Source: UBA1794 sp031552405
Lineage (GTDB): Bacteria > Bacteroidota > Bacteroidia > Bacteroidales > Bacteroidaceae
Assembly (NCBI GenBank): GCA_031552405.1
Contig: JAVBMN010000014.1
Span: forward strand, 1-64,000
Length of the DNA: 64,000 nt
Direction: 5' to 3'
Shown: positions 43,793 to 53,092 of the stretch, in pieces
How positions within the stretch are numbered: the stretch's first letter is position 1
How the letters are laid out: the number at the start of each line of letters is the position of its first letter
The notes under the pieces: model-generated
The model's input: only the letters and a program-made list of their open reading frames with translations
Database searches by the model: none
What the model was told of the DNA's origin: nothing
Translations under genes and position numbers: made by a program

Positions 43793-45310
43793 ATGACCGA
43801 AAGAAGAGTTCGGGTACGCTTTGCCCCCAGCCCTACCGGCGCACTGCACATCGGCGGTGTACGTACAGCATTATACAATTACCTGTTTGCCCGTCAGCAC
43901 AACGGAGACTTTATATTCCGGATAGAGGATACCGATTCCCAACGTTTTGTATCCGGTGCCGAAGAATACATCATCGAGTCATTCAAATGGCTCGGTATAA
44001 ATTTCGACGAAGGAGTAAGCTATGGAGGTGATAAAGGCCCCTACCGGCAAAGCGAGCGCAGAGAGATCTATAAGAAATATGCCCGCCAGCTTCTGGATGA
44101 AGGCAAAGCATATATCGCCTTTGACACACCGGAAGAGTTGGAGGCCAAACGAAACGAGACTGCCAATTTTCAGTATGACGCACATACGCGCATGGAGATG
44201 GTTAACTCCCTCACCCTTTCCGCCGAAGAAGTAGAACGCCGTATCAATGCCGGCGAGAAATATGTAATTCGGTTCAAGATAGAACCGGGTAAAGACATCC
44301 ATGTAGACGACTTGATTCGCGGAGATGTAAAAGTAAACTCTTCCATACTAGACGACAAGGTGCTTTATAAATCGGTAGACGAACTGCCCACCTACCACCT
44401 TGCAAACATCGTGGATGACCACCTGATGGAGATAACCCACGTAATCCGCGGTGAGGAATGGCTTCCCTCCGCCCCTCTTCATGTATTACTATACCAAGCC
44501 TTTGGGTGGACGGATACCATGCCCGAGTTTGCCCACCTGCCCCTTCTTTTGAAGCCCGATGGAAAGGGAAAATTAAGCAAAAGAGACGGCGACCGCCTGG
44601 GATTCCCCGTATTCCCTCTGGAATGGCATGACCCCAAAACCGGCGAGATCTCCTCAGGCTACCGTGAAAGCGGATACCTGCCCGAGGCTGTCATCAATTT
44701 CTTAGCTCTACTGGGTTGGAATCCCGGTAACGACCAGGAGCTTATGACACTAGATGAGCTGGTAACACTGTTCAACCTGAAGCGTTGCAGCAAATCCGGT
44801 GCCCGCTTTGATTATCAGAAAGGAATCTGGTTCAACCACGAATACATCCTGAGGAAGAGCGATGAGGAAGTGGCACAACTATTTATGCCCCATCTGGAAG
44901 AAGAAGGCATCCACGAGCCTCTCCCACGTGTAACCCGTGTAACAGGACTCATGAAAGGGCGTGTCAATTTTGTAAAAGAACTACTTCCCCTTTGCCGTTT
45001 CTTCTTCGTAGCCCCCACAGAATACGATGAGAAAACTGTAAAGAAGCGGTGGAAAGAAGAATCGCCCGCCCAGATGCAGGAACTCATGGAGGTAATCCGC
45101 GCCATCGAGGACTTCTCCATGGAGAATCAGGAACGCGTTGTGATGCAATGGATAGAAGATAAAGGATACAATACAGGAGTCATCATGAATGCCTTCCGTC
45201 TTACTTTGGTAGGGCAAGGCATTGGCCCTCATATGTTTGAGATTACCGACGTATTAGGCAAAGAAGAAACCCTTTCCCGCATGGAGAAAGCCATCCACAC
45301 TTTACGCTAA
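43793..45310 (+). CDS. gltX: Glutamyl-tRNA synthetase
   Basis: About 505 residues from the ATG at 43793; the frame is open upstream to 43652, but that part includes the promoter. It charges glutamate onto tRNA-Glu. The class I signatures are RVRFAPSPTGALHIGGVRTALYNYLFAR (HIGH-type) and GKLSKRDGDR (KMSKS-type, about 262). DTDSQR and GEEWLPSAPLHVLLYQAFGW are also typical. There is no cysteine zinc cluster in the region where E. coli GltX has one. It is followed by waaA with an 7-base gap. Confidence 0.96.
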   Translation: MTERRVRVRFAPSPTGALHIGGVRTALYNYLFARQHNGDFIFRIEDTDSQRFVSGAEEYIIESFKWLGINFDEGVSYGGDKGPYRQSERREIYKKYARQLLDEGKAYIAFDTPEELEAKRNETANFQYDAHTRMEMVNSLTLSAEEVERRINAGEKYVIRFKIEPGKDIHVDDLIRGDVKVNSSILDDKVLYKSVDELPTYHLANIVDDHLMEITHVIRGEEWLPSAPLHVLLYQAFGWTDTMPEFAHLPLLLKPDGKGKLSKRDGDRLGFPVFPLEWHDPKTGEISSGYRESGYLPEAVINFLALLGWNPGNDQELMTLDELVTLFNLKRCSKSGARFDYQKGIWFNHEYILRKSDEEVAQLFMPHLEEEGIHEPLPRVTRVTGLMKGRVNFVKELLPLCRFFFVAPTEYDEKTVKKRWKEESPAQMQELMEVIRAIEDFSMENQERVVMQWIEDKGYNTGVIMNAFRLTLVGQGIGPHMFEITDVLGKEETLSRMEKAIHTLR

Positions 45311-45317
45311 GAGGAAC

Positions 45318-46541
45318 ATGATCTTATATAATCTGGGTATATACCTGTACCACATTGCGCTTTATCTGCTTTTTCCTTTCAGTCGGAAACCCCGCAAGAT
45401 GGTAAAAGGCTCATGGGTAGTGTCACGTATCCTGCACCAACAGTTGGAACCGGAAGCTCCTTACATCTGGTTTCACGCTGCATCTTTGGGAGAATTCGAG
45501 CAAGGGCGCCCGCTTATTGAACGCATCCGCCAACGCCATCCACAGTATAAGATCATACTCACTTTCTTCTCACCTTCCGGATACGAAGTACGCAAAAACT
45601 ATCAAGGGGCAGATATTGTATGCTACCTTCCGATGGACACCCCCTTCAGGGCACACTGGTTTGTACAGCGGGTACAACCTAAGATGGCCTTTTTCATCAA
45701 GTACGAGTTCTGGAAAAACTATCTGGATGAATTACACAACCAAGGAATTCCGGTGTATAGTATCTCGAGCATCTTTCGTAGAGACCAGATCTTCTTTAAA
45801 TGGTATGGAGGGGTGTATCGCAACGTGCTAAAAGACTTTACACACCTCTTTGTTCAAAACGAAACATCCAAGCGTTTCCTGGCCAAACTGAATGTAACCA
45901 ATGTAACAGTAGTGGGTGATACCCGTTTTGACCGCGTACTCGAAATCAAAGAAGCTGCGAGGGAAATCCCTCTCATAGAACGTTTTAAAGGAAACCGCCC
46001 CGCCCTTGTAGCCGGAAGTTCCTGGCAGCCGGATGAGGATATTATCATAGAGTATTTCAATACTCACCACGAGATGAAACTCATCATTGCCCCTCACGTA
46101 GTGGATGAGAACCACTTGGTAGAAATCATCGATAAGCTAAAACGTCCTTATATGCGCTATAGTCGCATCAAAGAGGAAAAGTTGGATGCTATTGACTGCC
46201 TCATCATTGACTCATACGGATTACTTTCCTCCATCTACCGGTATGGAGAAATAGCCTACATCGGAGGAGGTTTTGGAGTAGGTATCCACAATCTGCTGGA
46301 GGCAGCCGTATACGGCATCCCGGTTATCTTTGGCCCCAAGTACCAGAAATTCCTGGAAGCCAAAGATCTGATCAAGGCCGAAGGAGGGTTCTCGATCAAT
46401 AACTACGATGAATTCCGTGGTCTCATGGATCGTTTCCTCAACGACACCGAATATCTGCACACATCCGGAGTCAACGCAGGCAGTTTTGTACAAAACAGCT
46501 CCGGAGCTACTGAAGAAATACTCCGGCATATTCAACTTTAG
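45318..46541 (+). CDS. waaA: 3-deoxy-D-manno-octulosonic acid (Kdo) transferase
   Basis: A 407-residue inner-membrane-anchored GT30 enzyme adding Kdo to lipid A precursor (also called KdtA). The N-terminal hydrophobic stretch MILYNLGIYLYHIALYLLFPF is the membrane anchor. YIWFHAASLGEFEQGRPLIERIR (about 49-71) carries the catalytic Glu in the GE motif, ILTFFSPSGYEV follows, and AYIGGGFGVGIHNLLEAAVYGIPVIFGP (about 313-340) is the CMP-Kdo site. It is co-transcribed with gltX. Confidence 0.94.
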   Translation: MILYNLGIYLYHIALYLLFPFSRKPRKMVKGSWVVSRILHQQLEPEAPYIWFHAASLGEFEQGRPLIERIRQRHPQYKIILTFFSPSGYEVRKNYQGADIVCYLPMDTPFRAHWFVQRVQPKMAFFIKYEFWKNYLDELHNQGIPVYSISSIFRRDQIFFKWYGGVYRNVLKDFTHLFVQNETSKRFLAKLNVTNVTVVGDTRFDRVLEIKEAAREIPLIERFKGNRPALVAGSSWQPDEDIIIEYFNTHHEMKLIIAPHVVDENHLVEIIDKLKRPYMRYSRIKEEKLDAIDCLIIDSYGLLSSIYRYGEIAYIGGGFGVGIHNLLEAAVYGIPVIFGPKYQKFLEAKDLIKAEGGFSINNYDEFRGLMDRFLNDTEYLHTSGVNAGSFVQNSSGATEEILRHIQL

Positions 46542-46586
46542 TAAGTGAAACTCGTGTTTGGAACGTATATATACAGTAAAACAATG

Positions 46587-46594
46587 TATATTCG
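46587..46594 (+). promoter_or_regulatory. Probable -7 promoter element (TATATTCG) for the GH97 gene
   Basis: TATATTCG differs from TAnnTTTG at one base and lies 20 bases before the GH97 ATG at 46615. TTTG at 46557-46560 could be the -33 box, though its distance is rather long. Confidence 0.35.
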
Positions 46595-46614
46595 CATTCC
46601 AAATTCATTGAGTT

Positions 46615-48555
46615 ATGAAGATTACAAAGACATCCAACGCTTTATTTTTAGGTGTATTATGTGCTGTAAGCAGTATGTATGCACAGGATCATACTTCTAA
46701 AAGTCTTATCCATCTTACTTCCCCTACCGGAACACACAGTATATCCATTCGACAAAAAACGAATGACAAGGCACAACAAACCTTGATGTATGAACTATCC
46801 CGCAAGGGAGAAGTGCTGATTCATGAAAGTCGGATGGGGCTGGAATTGGACAACGAAGCGTGGGAAAACGCCTTGGCCTATTCATCCAAAGTAGACAAAA
46901 CATCCTCTTGGATGGATAATCTTCGGATGGACTCCGTGTCGTACCAGAAAAAAGACAGCGTATGGACTCCCCTGTACGGAGAGCGCAGCTCCATCCGCGA
47001 TAACTATCAAGGAGCCACCTTATATTTCAGCAAGCCCGACCATTCCTCCTACCGCATGAATGTAGAAGTACGGGCCTATGACGAAGGGGTAGCCTTCCGC
47101 TTTACGTTCCCGATGCACCCGGATGCAGTTTTCCACAAAGTAGTAAAAGACCTCACCCAGTACCGCCTGCCCAAAGGTAGCAAACTGTGGTGTGCAAAAT
47201 GGGCACAAGCCCCCTACGAGGAGCTGACGCTACCCCAAATGGAAACCGGCCGGGGATACGAACGCCCGCTGACCGCTCAACTGCCCAACGGGAAATGGCT
47301 TGCCATCACAGATGCCGAAACGGAGAATTGGTGCCTCACCCTGCTGGGAAAGGAAAATGAAGATTCTGAGACGCTAAGCTCGATGATGTATTCCATGGTA
47401 GACCTTGTCACCCCATTTGCCTCCCCCTGGAAGGTAATTCTGACAGGCGAAAGTCCCGGTATGTTGTTGGAGCAGAACGATTTGATGTTCAACCTCAATC
47501 CCCCTTGCGCTATTACCGATGCCAGCCAGTGGGTAAAACCCGGGAAGATCATGCGCGAGACTACTCTTACCACCGAAAATGCCATTGCTTGTATTGACTT
47601 CTGCGCTGCACACGGCATGCAATACATCCTATTCGACTGGAAGTGGTACGGCCCCTCCTTTGACTATCGCAGTGACGCCACAAAAGTGGTAGCCCCCATT
47701 GACATGCCCCACGTGATACAACACGGAAAAGAGAAAGGTGTGGGAGTATGGCTATACGTAAACCACCATGCCCTTGAACGCCAGGCACGTGAATTATTCC
47801 CGGTGCTCCGCCAATGGGGCGTAGCGGGAGTAAAATTCGGCTTTGCCGAGTTCAAGAGCCACCGCTGGTCAACCTGGCTGTACGAAACAGTAAAACTGGC
47901 TGCCGATAACCACCTCATGGTGAATATCCATGACGAATACCGCCCTTCAGGTCTAAGTCGCACCTACCCTAACTTGCTCACCCAGGAGGGAATCCGTGGA
48001 AATGAAGAGTTTCCGGATGCCACCCACAACACAGTACTGCCATTCACCCGCATGCTAAGCGGAGCGGCGGATTATACCATCTGCTACTACGACAAGCGAC
48101 TGGAAAGCCGCAGCAAGGTCACTCACGCCCACCAGTTGGCGGCCGCATTGGTATATTACAGTCCCCTGCTCACCCTCTTCTGGTACGATAGTCCCTCCTA
48201 TTACAAAGGAGAGCCGGAGATCAGCTGGTTTGAAACCCTTCCAGTAACCTTTGATGAAACAAAAATATTGAGCGGCACACCCGGCGAGCACATCGTCATT
48301 GCCCGTCGACAGGGAGATGAATGGTTTGTAGCTGCACTTGGTAACAACGAAGGTGGAAAGATAGACATTCCTTTGTCCTTCCTGCAAAAAGGAATTTCTT
48401 ACGAAGCTTTCACCTACACCCATGGCGGAGAGTCCGTCTCCACTGCCACCCAGGTTAAATGTGGCAAACAGAAGGTAAAAGCCGGAGAGACCCTTCACTT
48501 CACCCTCTCCGCGAGCGATGGAGCAGCCATTCGCCTCGCCCCCATTAAGAAATAA
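46615..48555 (+). CDS. GH97-family glycoside hydrolase (SusB-related)
   Basis: A 646-residue exported enzyme; the signal peptide ends near SSMYAQ (about 24). The GH97 N-terminal beta-sandwich (30-280), the barrel (about 290-560) and a C-terminal sandwich are recognisable, with DYRSDATKVVAPIDMPHVI, QWGVAGVKFGFAEF (about 398-411), NIHDEYRPSGLSRTYPNLLTQEGIRGNEE (about 443-471) and PFTRMLSGAADYT. In retaining GH97 members the segment is GVKxDF with a nucleophilic Asp; here that residue is Gly, which points to the inverting SusB-like type by family knowledge as I recall it. Likely substrates are alpha-glucosides or alpha-galactosides. It starts the plus-strand half of the glycan region. Confidence 0.9.
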   Translation: MKITKTSNALFLGVLCAVSSMYAQDHTSKSLIHLTSPTGTHSISIRQKTNDKAQQTLMYELSRKGEVLIHESRMGLELDNEAWENALAYSSKVDKTSSWMDNLRMDSVSYQKKDSVWTPLYGERSSIRDNYQGATLYFSKPDHSSYRMNVEVRAYDEGVAFRFTFPMHPDAVFHKVVKDLTQYRLPKGSKLWCAKWAQAPYEELTLPQMETGRGYERPLTAQLPNGKWLAITDAETENWCLTLLGKENEDSETLSSMMYSMVDLVTPFASPWKVILTGESPGMLLEQNDLMFNLNPPCAITDASQWVKPGKIMRETTLTTENAIACIDFCAAHGMQYILFDWKWYGPSFDYRSDATKVVAPIDMPHVIQHGKEKGVGVWLYVNHHALERQARELFPVLRQWGVAGVKFGFAEFKSHRWSTWLYETVKLAADNHLMVNIHDEYRPSGLSRTYPNLLTQEGIRGNEEFPDATHNTVLPFTRMLSGAADYTICYYDKRLESRSKVTHAHQLAAALVYYSPLLTLFWYDSPSYYKGEPEISWFETLPVTFDETKILSGTPGEHIVIARRQGDEWFVAALGNNEGGKIDIPLSFLQKGISYEAFTYTHGGESVSTATQVKCGKQKVKAGETLHFTLSASDGAAIRLAPIKK

Positions 48556-48569
48556 GCAGAATATACTAA

Positions 48570-48610
48570 AAAGGCCCATTGCACTCATCCTAAAGATGCA
48601 ATGGGCCTTT
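48570..48610 (+). terminator. Intrinsic terminator after the GH97 gene
   Basis: AAAGGCCCATTGCA (48570-48583) and its exact complement (48597-48610) form a 14-base stem with a 13-base loop, 15 bases after the stop codon. The GH97 gene is therefore a separate transcription unit from GH43. Confidence 0.85.
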
Positions 48611-48669
48611 CTATCTTAAATAGTAGCTAAAAAACACCGGGTAAGCAGGTGTTTTGTAGATTTCATTCG

Positions 48670-48677
48670 TATATTTG
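48670..48677 (+). promoter_or_regulatory. -7 promoter element (TATATTTG) for the GH43-MFS-GH88 unit
   Basis: TATATTTG is an exact TAnnTTTG match 30 bases before the GH43 ATG at 48707. Confidence 0.5.
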
Positions 48678-48706
48678 AAAAGTAATTGAAAAAGTAATAC
48701 ATACGT

Positions 48707-50359
48707 ATGACAATAGTCCGAGCATTTGTACTTTCCGCCCTCCTATTGGCGGGAAATACTATTGCGGCTCAGCCGTTTGTTTCAGCTGCCTGGGTGTCCG
48801 ACCGTGGTGATGGCACATACACCAATCCGGTGATTCATGCTGATTATTCCGATCCGGACGTGTGCGCTTCGGGAGATGATTTCTGGATGACTGCATCTAG
48901 TTTCAACTGTACGCCGGGACTACCCATCCTGCATTCCAAAGACCTGGTAAACTGGGAAATCGTAAATTATGCACTTCCGGTACTGGAACCCACAGAGTTC
49001 TTTGACCTGCCACAACATGGAAAAGGCGTATGGGCACCGTGTATACGTTATCATAAAGGAGAATTCTTCATTTACTGGGGTGATCCCGACTTTGGAATCT
49101 ACATGATAAAAACCTCCGATCCGCGTGGCGAATGGAGTAAGCCGATACTGGTAAAAGCCGGAAAAGGATTCATAGACCCCTCCCCCCTATGGGACGAAAA
49201 CGGCAAGGTGTACCTGGCTCATGCATATGCTGGAAGCCGAGCTGCCATCAACAGCCTCCTTGTCATTCAGGAAATGACCGCAGATGGTACCGCCATGAAG
49301 GGGAAGCCTGTTCTGGTATTTGATGGGAATGATGGAAAAAACCACACCTGCGAAGGGCCAAAGCTCTATAAGAGAGACGGTTACTATTACATCCTGTTCC
49401 CTGCCGGAGGAGTAGTAACCGGATGGCAGGTGGCCGCCCGCAGCAAACATATCTACGGTCCATACGAATCGCGCATTGTCATGGCACAGGGAAAGAGCCA
49501 CATCAACGGCCCACATCAGGGCGGATGGGTAGAAACTCCGGCAGGCGAGTCTTGGTTTATTAATTTCCAGGATAAGGCCGCATACGGCCGTGTCGTACAC
49601 CTGAATCCCATGAAATGGAAAGACGGATGGCCTATCATAGGCGATGACCGTGACGGAGACGGCTGCGGTGACCCTGTTGCCACTTGGAAGAAGCCTAAAA
49701 CAGGTATTCAATATCCTATCCAAACCCCTGCGGATACTGATGAATTCAACACCCTGCTCCCCGGAAACCAGTGGGAGTGGCATGCCAACTACAAAGATGT
49801 GTACGGATTTACCAGCCCCTACGGATTCATGCGTCTGTACGTACACTATCACAACGGTCCCAACCTGTGGACAACTCCCAACCTATACCTGCAGAAGTTT
49901 ATGGCCGAAGAGTTTACCGCCACCACCAAGCTGCGCATCTCCTCCAAAGGACAGGATGAACAGATGGGAATCCTTGTCATGGGATGGGATTATGCCTACC
50001 TGACACTGCGCCGCAAAGGAGAAAGCTTCCTTTTGGAACAAGGTATATGCAAAGACGCCGAACAACTCAACCCGGAAACTATCCGGGAAATTGCAGACTT
50101 GAAAGCCGACCAGATTGTAGCCGGCGGCAATGTATCCTCCTATGTGAAAGACATCTATTTCCGTGTACAGGTAGCCAAAGAAGGAATTTGCACCTTCTCT
50201 TACAGTCTTGACGGAAAGAAGTTTACGACAGTTGGAGAGCCTTTCAAGGCCCGTGCCGGCAAGTGGATCGGCGCCAAGATAGGCCTCTTTGCCATACAGC
50301 CCCATGCCAAAAGCGGGGAGGGATGGATGGATGCCGACTGGTTCCGCATCACGAAATAA
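48707..50359 (+). CDS. GH43-family glycoside hydrolase (xylosidase/arabinofuranosidase type)
   Basis: A 550-residue exported enzyme with a signal peptide ending near TIAAQ (22). The five-bladed propeller (about 35-330) shows GTYTNPVIHADYSDPDV with the base Asp, GFIDPSPLWDENGKVYLAHA with the second Asp, and HTCEGPKLYKRDGYYYILFPAGG with the acid Glu. A C-terminal beta-sandwich (about 350-548), with EEFTATTKLRISSKGQDEQMGILVMGWDYAYLTLRRK and KWIGAKIGLFAIQPHAKSGEGWMDADWFRI, is the usual accessory domain. Such enzymes release xylose or arabinose from side chains. It is followed 38 bases later by the MFS transporter gene in one unit. Confidence 0.92.
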   Translation: MTIVRAFVLSALLLAGNTIAAQPFVSAAWVSDRGDGTYTNPVIHADYSDPDVCASGDDFWMTASSFNCTPGLPILHSKDLVNWEIVNYALPVLEPTEFFDLPQHGKGVWAPCIRYHKGEFFIYWGDPDFGIYMIKTSDPRGEWSKPILVKAGKGFIDPSPLWDENGKVYLAHAYAGSRAAINSLLVIQEMTADGTAMKGKPVLVFDGNDGKNHTCEGPKLYKRDGYYYILFPAGGVVTGWQVAARSKHIYGPYESRIVMAQGKSHINGPHQGGWVETPAGESWFINFQDKAAYGRVVHLNPMKWKDGWPIIGDDRDGDGCGDPVATWKKPKTGIQYPIQTPADTDEFNTLLPGNQWEWHANYKDVYGFTSPYGFMRLYVHYHNGPNLWTTPNLYLQKFMAEEFTATTKLRISSKGQDEQMGILVMGWDYAYLTLRRKGESFLLEQGICKDAEQLNPETIREIADLKADQIVAGGNVSSYVKDIYFRVQVAKEGICTFSYSLDGKKFTTVGEPFKARAGKWIGAKIGLFAIQPHAKSGEGWMDADWFRITK

Positions 50360-50397
50360 CCCTTTCATGTCCCTGTAAATCATTAAAAACATTCAAT

Positions 50398-51576
50398 ATG
50401 AAACAAGAAAATTCAGTATTCAAAGCATTGCCCGTACTCTTCGGGTTCTTTGTCATGGGATTCTGCGACATTGTAGGTATCTCTTCCGACTATGTACAAA
50501 CAGCCTTCGGGTGGAGTGACACACTCACCGGATTTGTACCTTCCATGGTATTTGTATGGTTCCTCTTCTTGGGCGTACCTACCGGTATGCTGATGAACCG
50601 CATCGGACGTAAAAACACCGTTCAGATATCCATGACCGTTACCTTTGTGGGTATGATCCTACCCCTCATTGCGTACGATCAGGTAACAGTAATGATAGCC
50701 TATGCCCTATTGGGTATTGGCAATGCCATCCTGCAAGTATCCCTTAACCCACTACTCAACAATGTAATAACCAATCAGAAGATGCTTACCTCCACCCTGA
50801 CCGCCGGACAGGTAGTGAAGGCTGTATCCTCCTTTGCCGGTCCTATCATCGTATCCTTTGCCATCCACCAGTTTGGCGGGGGTGATGAGCAGAAATGGTA
50901 CTATTGCTTCCCCATCCTGGGAGCCATCACGCTGCTGTCGGCCCTATGGCTCATGGCAACCCCTATTCCGCAGGAAAAGAAAGAATCTACTCACAACAAT
51001 ATAGGTGAAACCTTTACGCTGCTACAGGATAAGAAAATCCTGCTGCTCTTCTTTGGAATCTTCTTTGTGGTAGGCGTGGATGTAGCCACTAACTTTATCA
51101 GTTCCAAGTTGATGCTTACCCGTTTCGACTGGACAAAAGAAGAAGCCGGTATGGCTCCGCAGGTCTATTTCATTTGTCGTACGGCAGGCGCCTTTATCGG
51201 TATGTTCCTCATGACACGTATTGCCGATATGACCTATTTCCGCGTCAACATTCTGCTCTGTATCGCCGCTGTGCTGACATTGGCTTTCTTCCCCACGGAT
51301 GTCACATTAAACCTTGTGATGATTGGTGCCATCGGATTCCTGGCTTCCTGCATCTTCCCCATCATCTATTCCATGGCCGTACAGGCACGTCCCGACAAGG
51401 CCAACCTCATTTCCGGCCTTATGATCACAGCCGTAGCCGGAGGTGGTGCAGTGACTCCCGCCATTGGAGCTGCTACCGATGCCATGCAGGGTAATTATAC
51501 AGGTGGCGTATTCGTGATTCTCATTTGTGTATTGTATCTCACCTATTGTGCCTTTGGCATAAAAGTGGCTAAATAA
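50398..51576 (+). CDS. MFS sugar transporter (FucP-like)
   Basis: A 392-residue inner-membrane protein with about 12 membrane segments. The frame opens at 50263, overlapping GH43, but MKQENSVFKALPVLFGFFVMGFCDIVGISSDYVQ is the natural start. GVPTGMLMNRIGRKNTVQIS (about 60-79) is the MFS loop 2-3 motif, and LTAGQVVKAVSSFAGPIIVSF resembles the FucP-type FHS family. It would bring monosaccharide or disaccharide released in the periplasm into the cytoplasm. The sugar is not identifiable. It lies between GH43 and GH88 in one probable transcription unit. Confidence 0.9.
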   Translation: MKQENSVFKALPVLFGFFVMGFCDIVGISSDYVQTAFGWSDTLTGFVPSMVFVWFLFLGVPTGMLMNRIGRKNTVQISMTVTFVGMILPLIAYDQVTVMIAYALLGIGNAILQVSLNPLLNNVITNQKMLTSTLTAGQVVKAVSSFAGPIIVSFAIHQFGGGDEQKWYYCFPILGAITLLSALWLMATPIPQEKKESTHNNIGETFTLLQDKKILLLFFGIFFVVGVDVATNFISSKLMLTRFDWTKEEAGMAPQVYFICRTAGAFIGMFLMTRIADMTYFRVNILLCIAAVLTLAFFPTDVTLNLVMIGAIGFLASCIFPIIYSMAVQARPDKANLISGLMITAVAGGGAVTPAIGAATDAMQGNYTGGVFVILICVLYLTYCAFGIKVAK

Positions 51577-51590
51577 AAGAGTTACCAGTT

Positions 51591-52820
51591 ATGATACGAT
51601 CCATTCTATATACCTCCGCACTTGTATTGCTATGCAGTTGCGAAAGCACTAAGAAGGAAGACACCTCCTTTGTAGACGGAGCATTACAGTACTGCGCCTC
51701 CCAAACAGAGCGCACACTGAAGGAACTGAAAGGTGACTCCGCAATCAATTACCAGCTCATGCCTCGCAATGTATTGCAGGGCGAAACAAAATGGAACCTG
51801 CGTCGTGCCGCCAAAGAAGAGTGGACAGCAGGATTCTGGCCGGGTGTGCTGTGGTATGATTACGAAAATACCGGAGATGAAGCTATCAAGGCAGAGGCCG
51901 AGAAATACACTGCCTCGCTGGAATTCCTGTCGAAGATCCCCGCCTTTGACCACGACTTGGGCTTCCTCGTATTTTGCAGCTATGGCAATGGCTACCGCCT
52001 TACCCATAATGAAGCCTACAAAAAAGTGATACTTGATACAGCCGATACGCTGGCCACTCTGTTTAACCCCAAGGTAGGCACCATTCTGTCGTGGCCGCGT
52101 GAGGTAGAACCGCGTAACTGGCCGCACAACACCATTATGGATAATATGATCAACCTGGAAATGTTGTTCTGGGCCGCCAAAAACGGAGGTGACAAGTATC
52201 TGTACGACGTAGCAGTGGCCCATGCCACTACTACTATGAAGAATCATTTTCGCCCGGATTATACCTCATACCACGTGGCTGTGTATGATACCATTACAGG
52301 AAACCTGATCAAAGGCGTTACCCACCAAGGCTATGCAGACAGCACTATGTGGGCACGCGGACAGGCTTGGGCCATCTATGGATTTACGATCACCTACCGC
52401 GAAACACACGATCCTGTATTCCTGGACTTTGCGCAGAAAGTAACCGATGTATATCTGAATCGTCTGCCCGAGGATCGTATTCCCTATTGGGATTTCTCCG
52501 CTCCGGGCATCCCTGACGCTCCACGTGATGCTTCGGCTGCCTGTGTAGTAGCCTCGGCACTACTGGAACTCAGTACACTTGTGCCCGCAGAAAAAGGGGA
52601 GTACTACCGCAATCAGGCTATCAAAATGCTTCGCGAGCTAAGCACAGAACGCTATCAAAGCGGAGCTTTGAATCCTTCGTTCCTACTGCATTCTACGGGA
52701 CACTGGCCCAACAAATCAGAGGTCGACGCCTCTATCATCTATGCCGACTATTATTACTACGAAGCCCTGCTACGCCTAGAACGCCTGAATGAAGGGAAAG
52801 CTGTGGTAGATATGGAGTAA
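51591..52820 (+). CDS. GH88-family unsaturated glucuronyl hydrolase, lipoprotein
   Basis: A 409-residue protein with a short lipoprotein signal, MIRSILYTSALVLLCSC. GH88 enzymes remove 4,5-unsaturated uronic acid from the end of oligosaccharides made by polysaccharide lyases. The (alpha/alpha)6 barrel has WTAGFWPGVLWYDYENTGD (about 75-93), FDHDLGFLVF with the first catalytic Asp (about 121) and HNTIMDNMINLEMLFWA with the second (about 183), as in Bacillus UGL. GVTHQGYADSTMWARGQAWAIYGF is also conserved. No lyase gene is seen in the window, so its substrate must be made by an enzyme coded elsewhere or GH88 acts differently here. It follows the MFS gene by 14 bases. Confidence 0.92.
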   Translation: MIRSILYTSALVLLCSCESTKKEDTSFVDGALQYCASQTERTLKELKGDSAINYQLMPRNVLQGETKWNLRRAAKEEWTAGFWPGVLWYDYENTGDEAIKAEAEKYTASLEFLSKIPAFDHDLGFLVFCSYGNGYRLTHNEAYKKVILDTADTLATLFNPKVGTILSWPREVEPRNWPHNTIMDNMINLEMLFWAAKNGGDKYLYDVAVAHATTTMKNHFRPDYTSYHVAVYDTITGNLIKGVTHQGYADSTMWARGQAWAIYGFTITYRETHDPVFLDFAQKVTDVYLNRLPEDRIPYWDFSAPGIPDAPRDASAACVVASALLELSTLVPAEKGEYYRNQAIKMLRELSTERYQSGALNPSFLLHSTGHWPNKSEVDASIIYADYYYYEALLRLERLNEGKAVVDME

Positions 52821-52890
52821 TCAACAGGCGCTCCCTGTTAACAAACTATAATATAGAACAAAAACGAGGAGTGCACAATGTAAATCAATC

Positions 52891-52919
52891 TGTTTAGACG
52901 TATATAGTACATCTAAACA
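52891..52919. promoter_or_regulatory. Inverted repeat, putative operator
   Basis: TGTTTAGA (52891-52898) and TCTAAACA (52912-52919) are perfect inverted arms separated by 13 AT-rich bases. The centre contains TATATAGTA. It lies between GH88 and GH28 upstream of a terminator, so its role as operator or RNA structure is open. Confidence 0.35.
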
Positions 52920-52950
52920 AAAGAAGTAATTTAGGTTTTTCATGAGTAAG

Positions 52951-52985
52951 AAAGGGAGATGCCGTGAGGCATTTCCCTTTTTGTT
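52951..52985 (+). terminator. Intrinsic terminator after the GH88 gene
   Basis: AAAGGGAGATGCC (52951-52963) pairs with GGCATTTCCCTTT (52968-52980) with one G-U pair and a four-base loop, followed by T-rich DNA. It lies about 130 bases after the GH88 stop. Confidence 0.8.
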
Positions 52986-53092
52986 TTCTCTCTACATTAA
53001 GAGAGTACTCCACTGATTTGAAAAAAGTTCCTGTTTCCGCGGTGAGTGCATGCGGTTACTCGTATATAGAATAAAACAATAAGTTTACAGCC

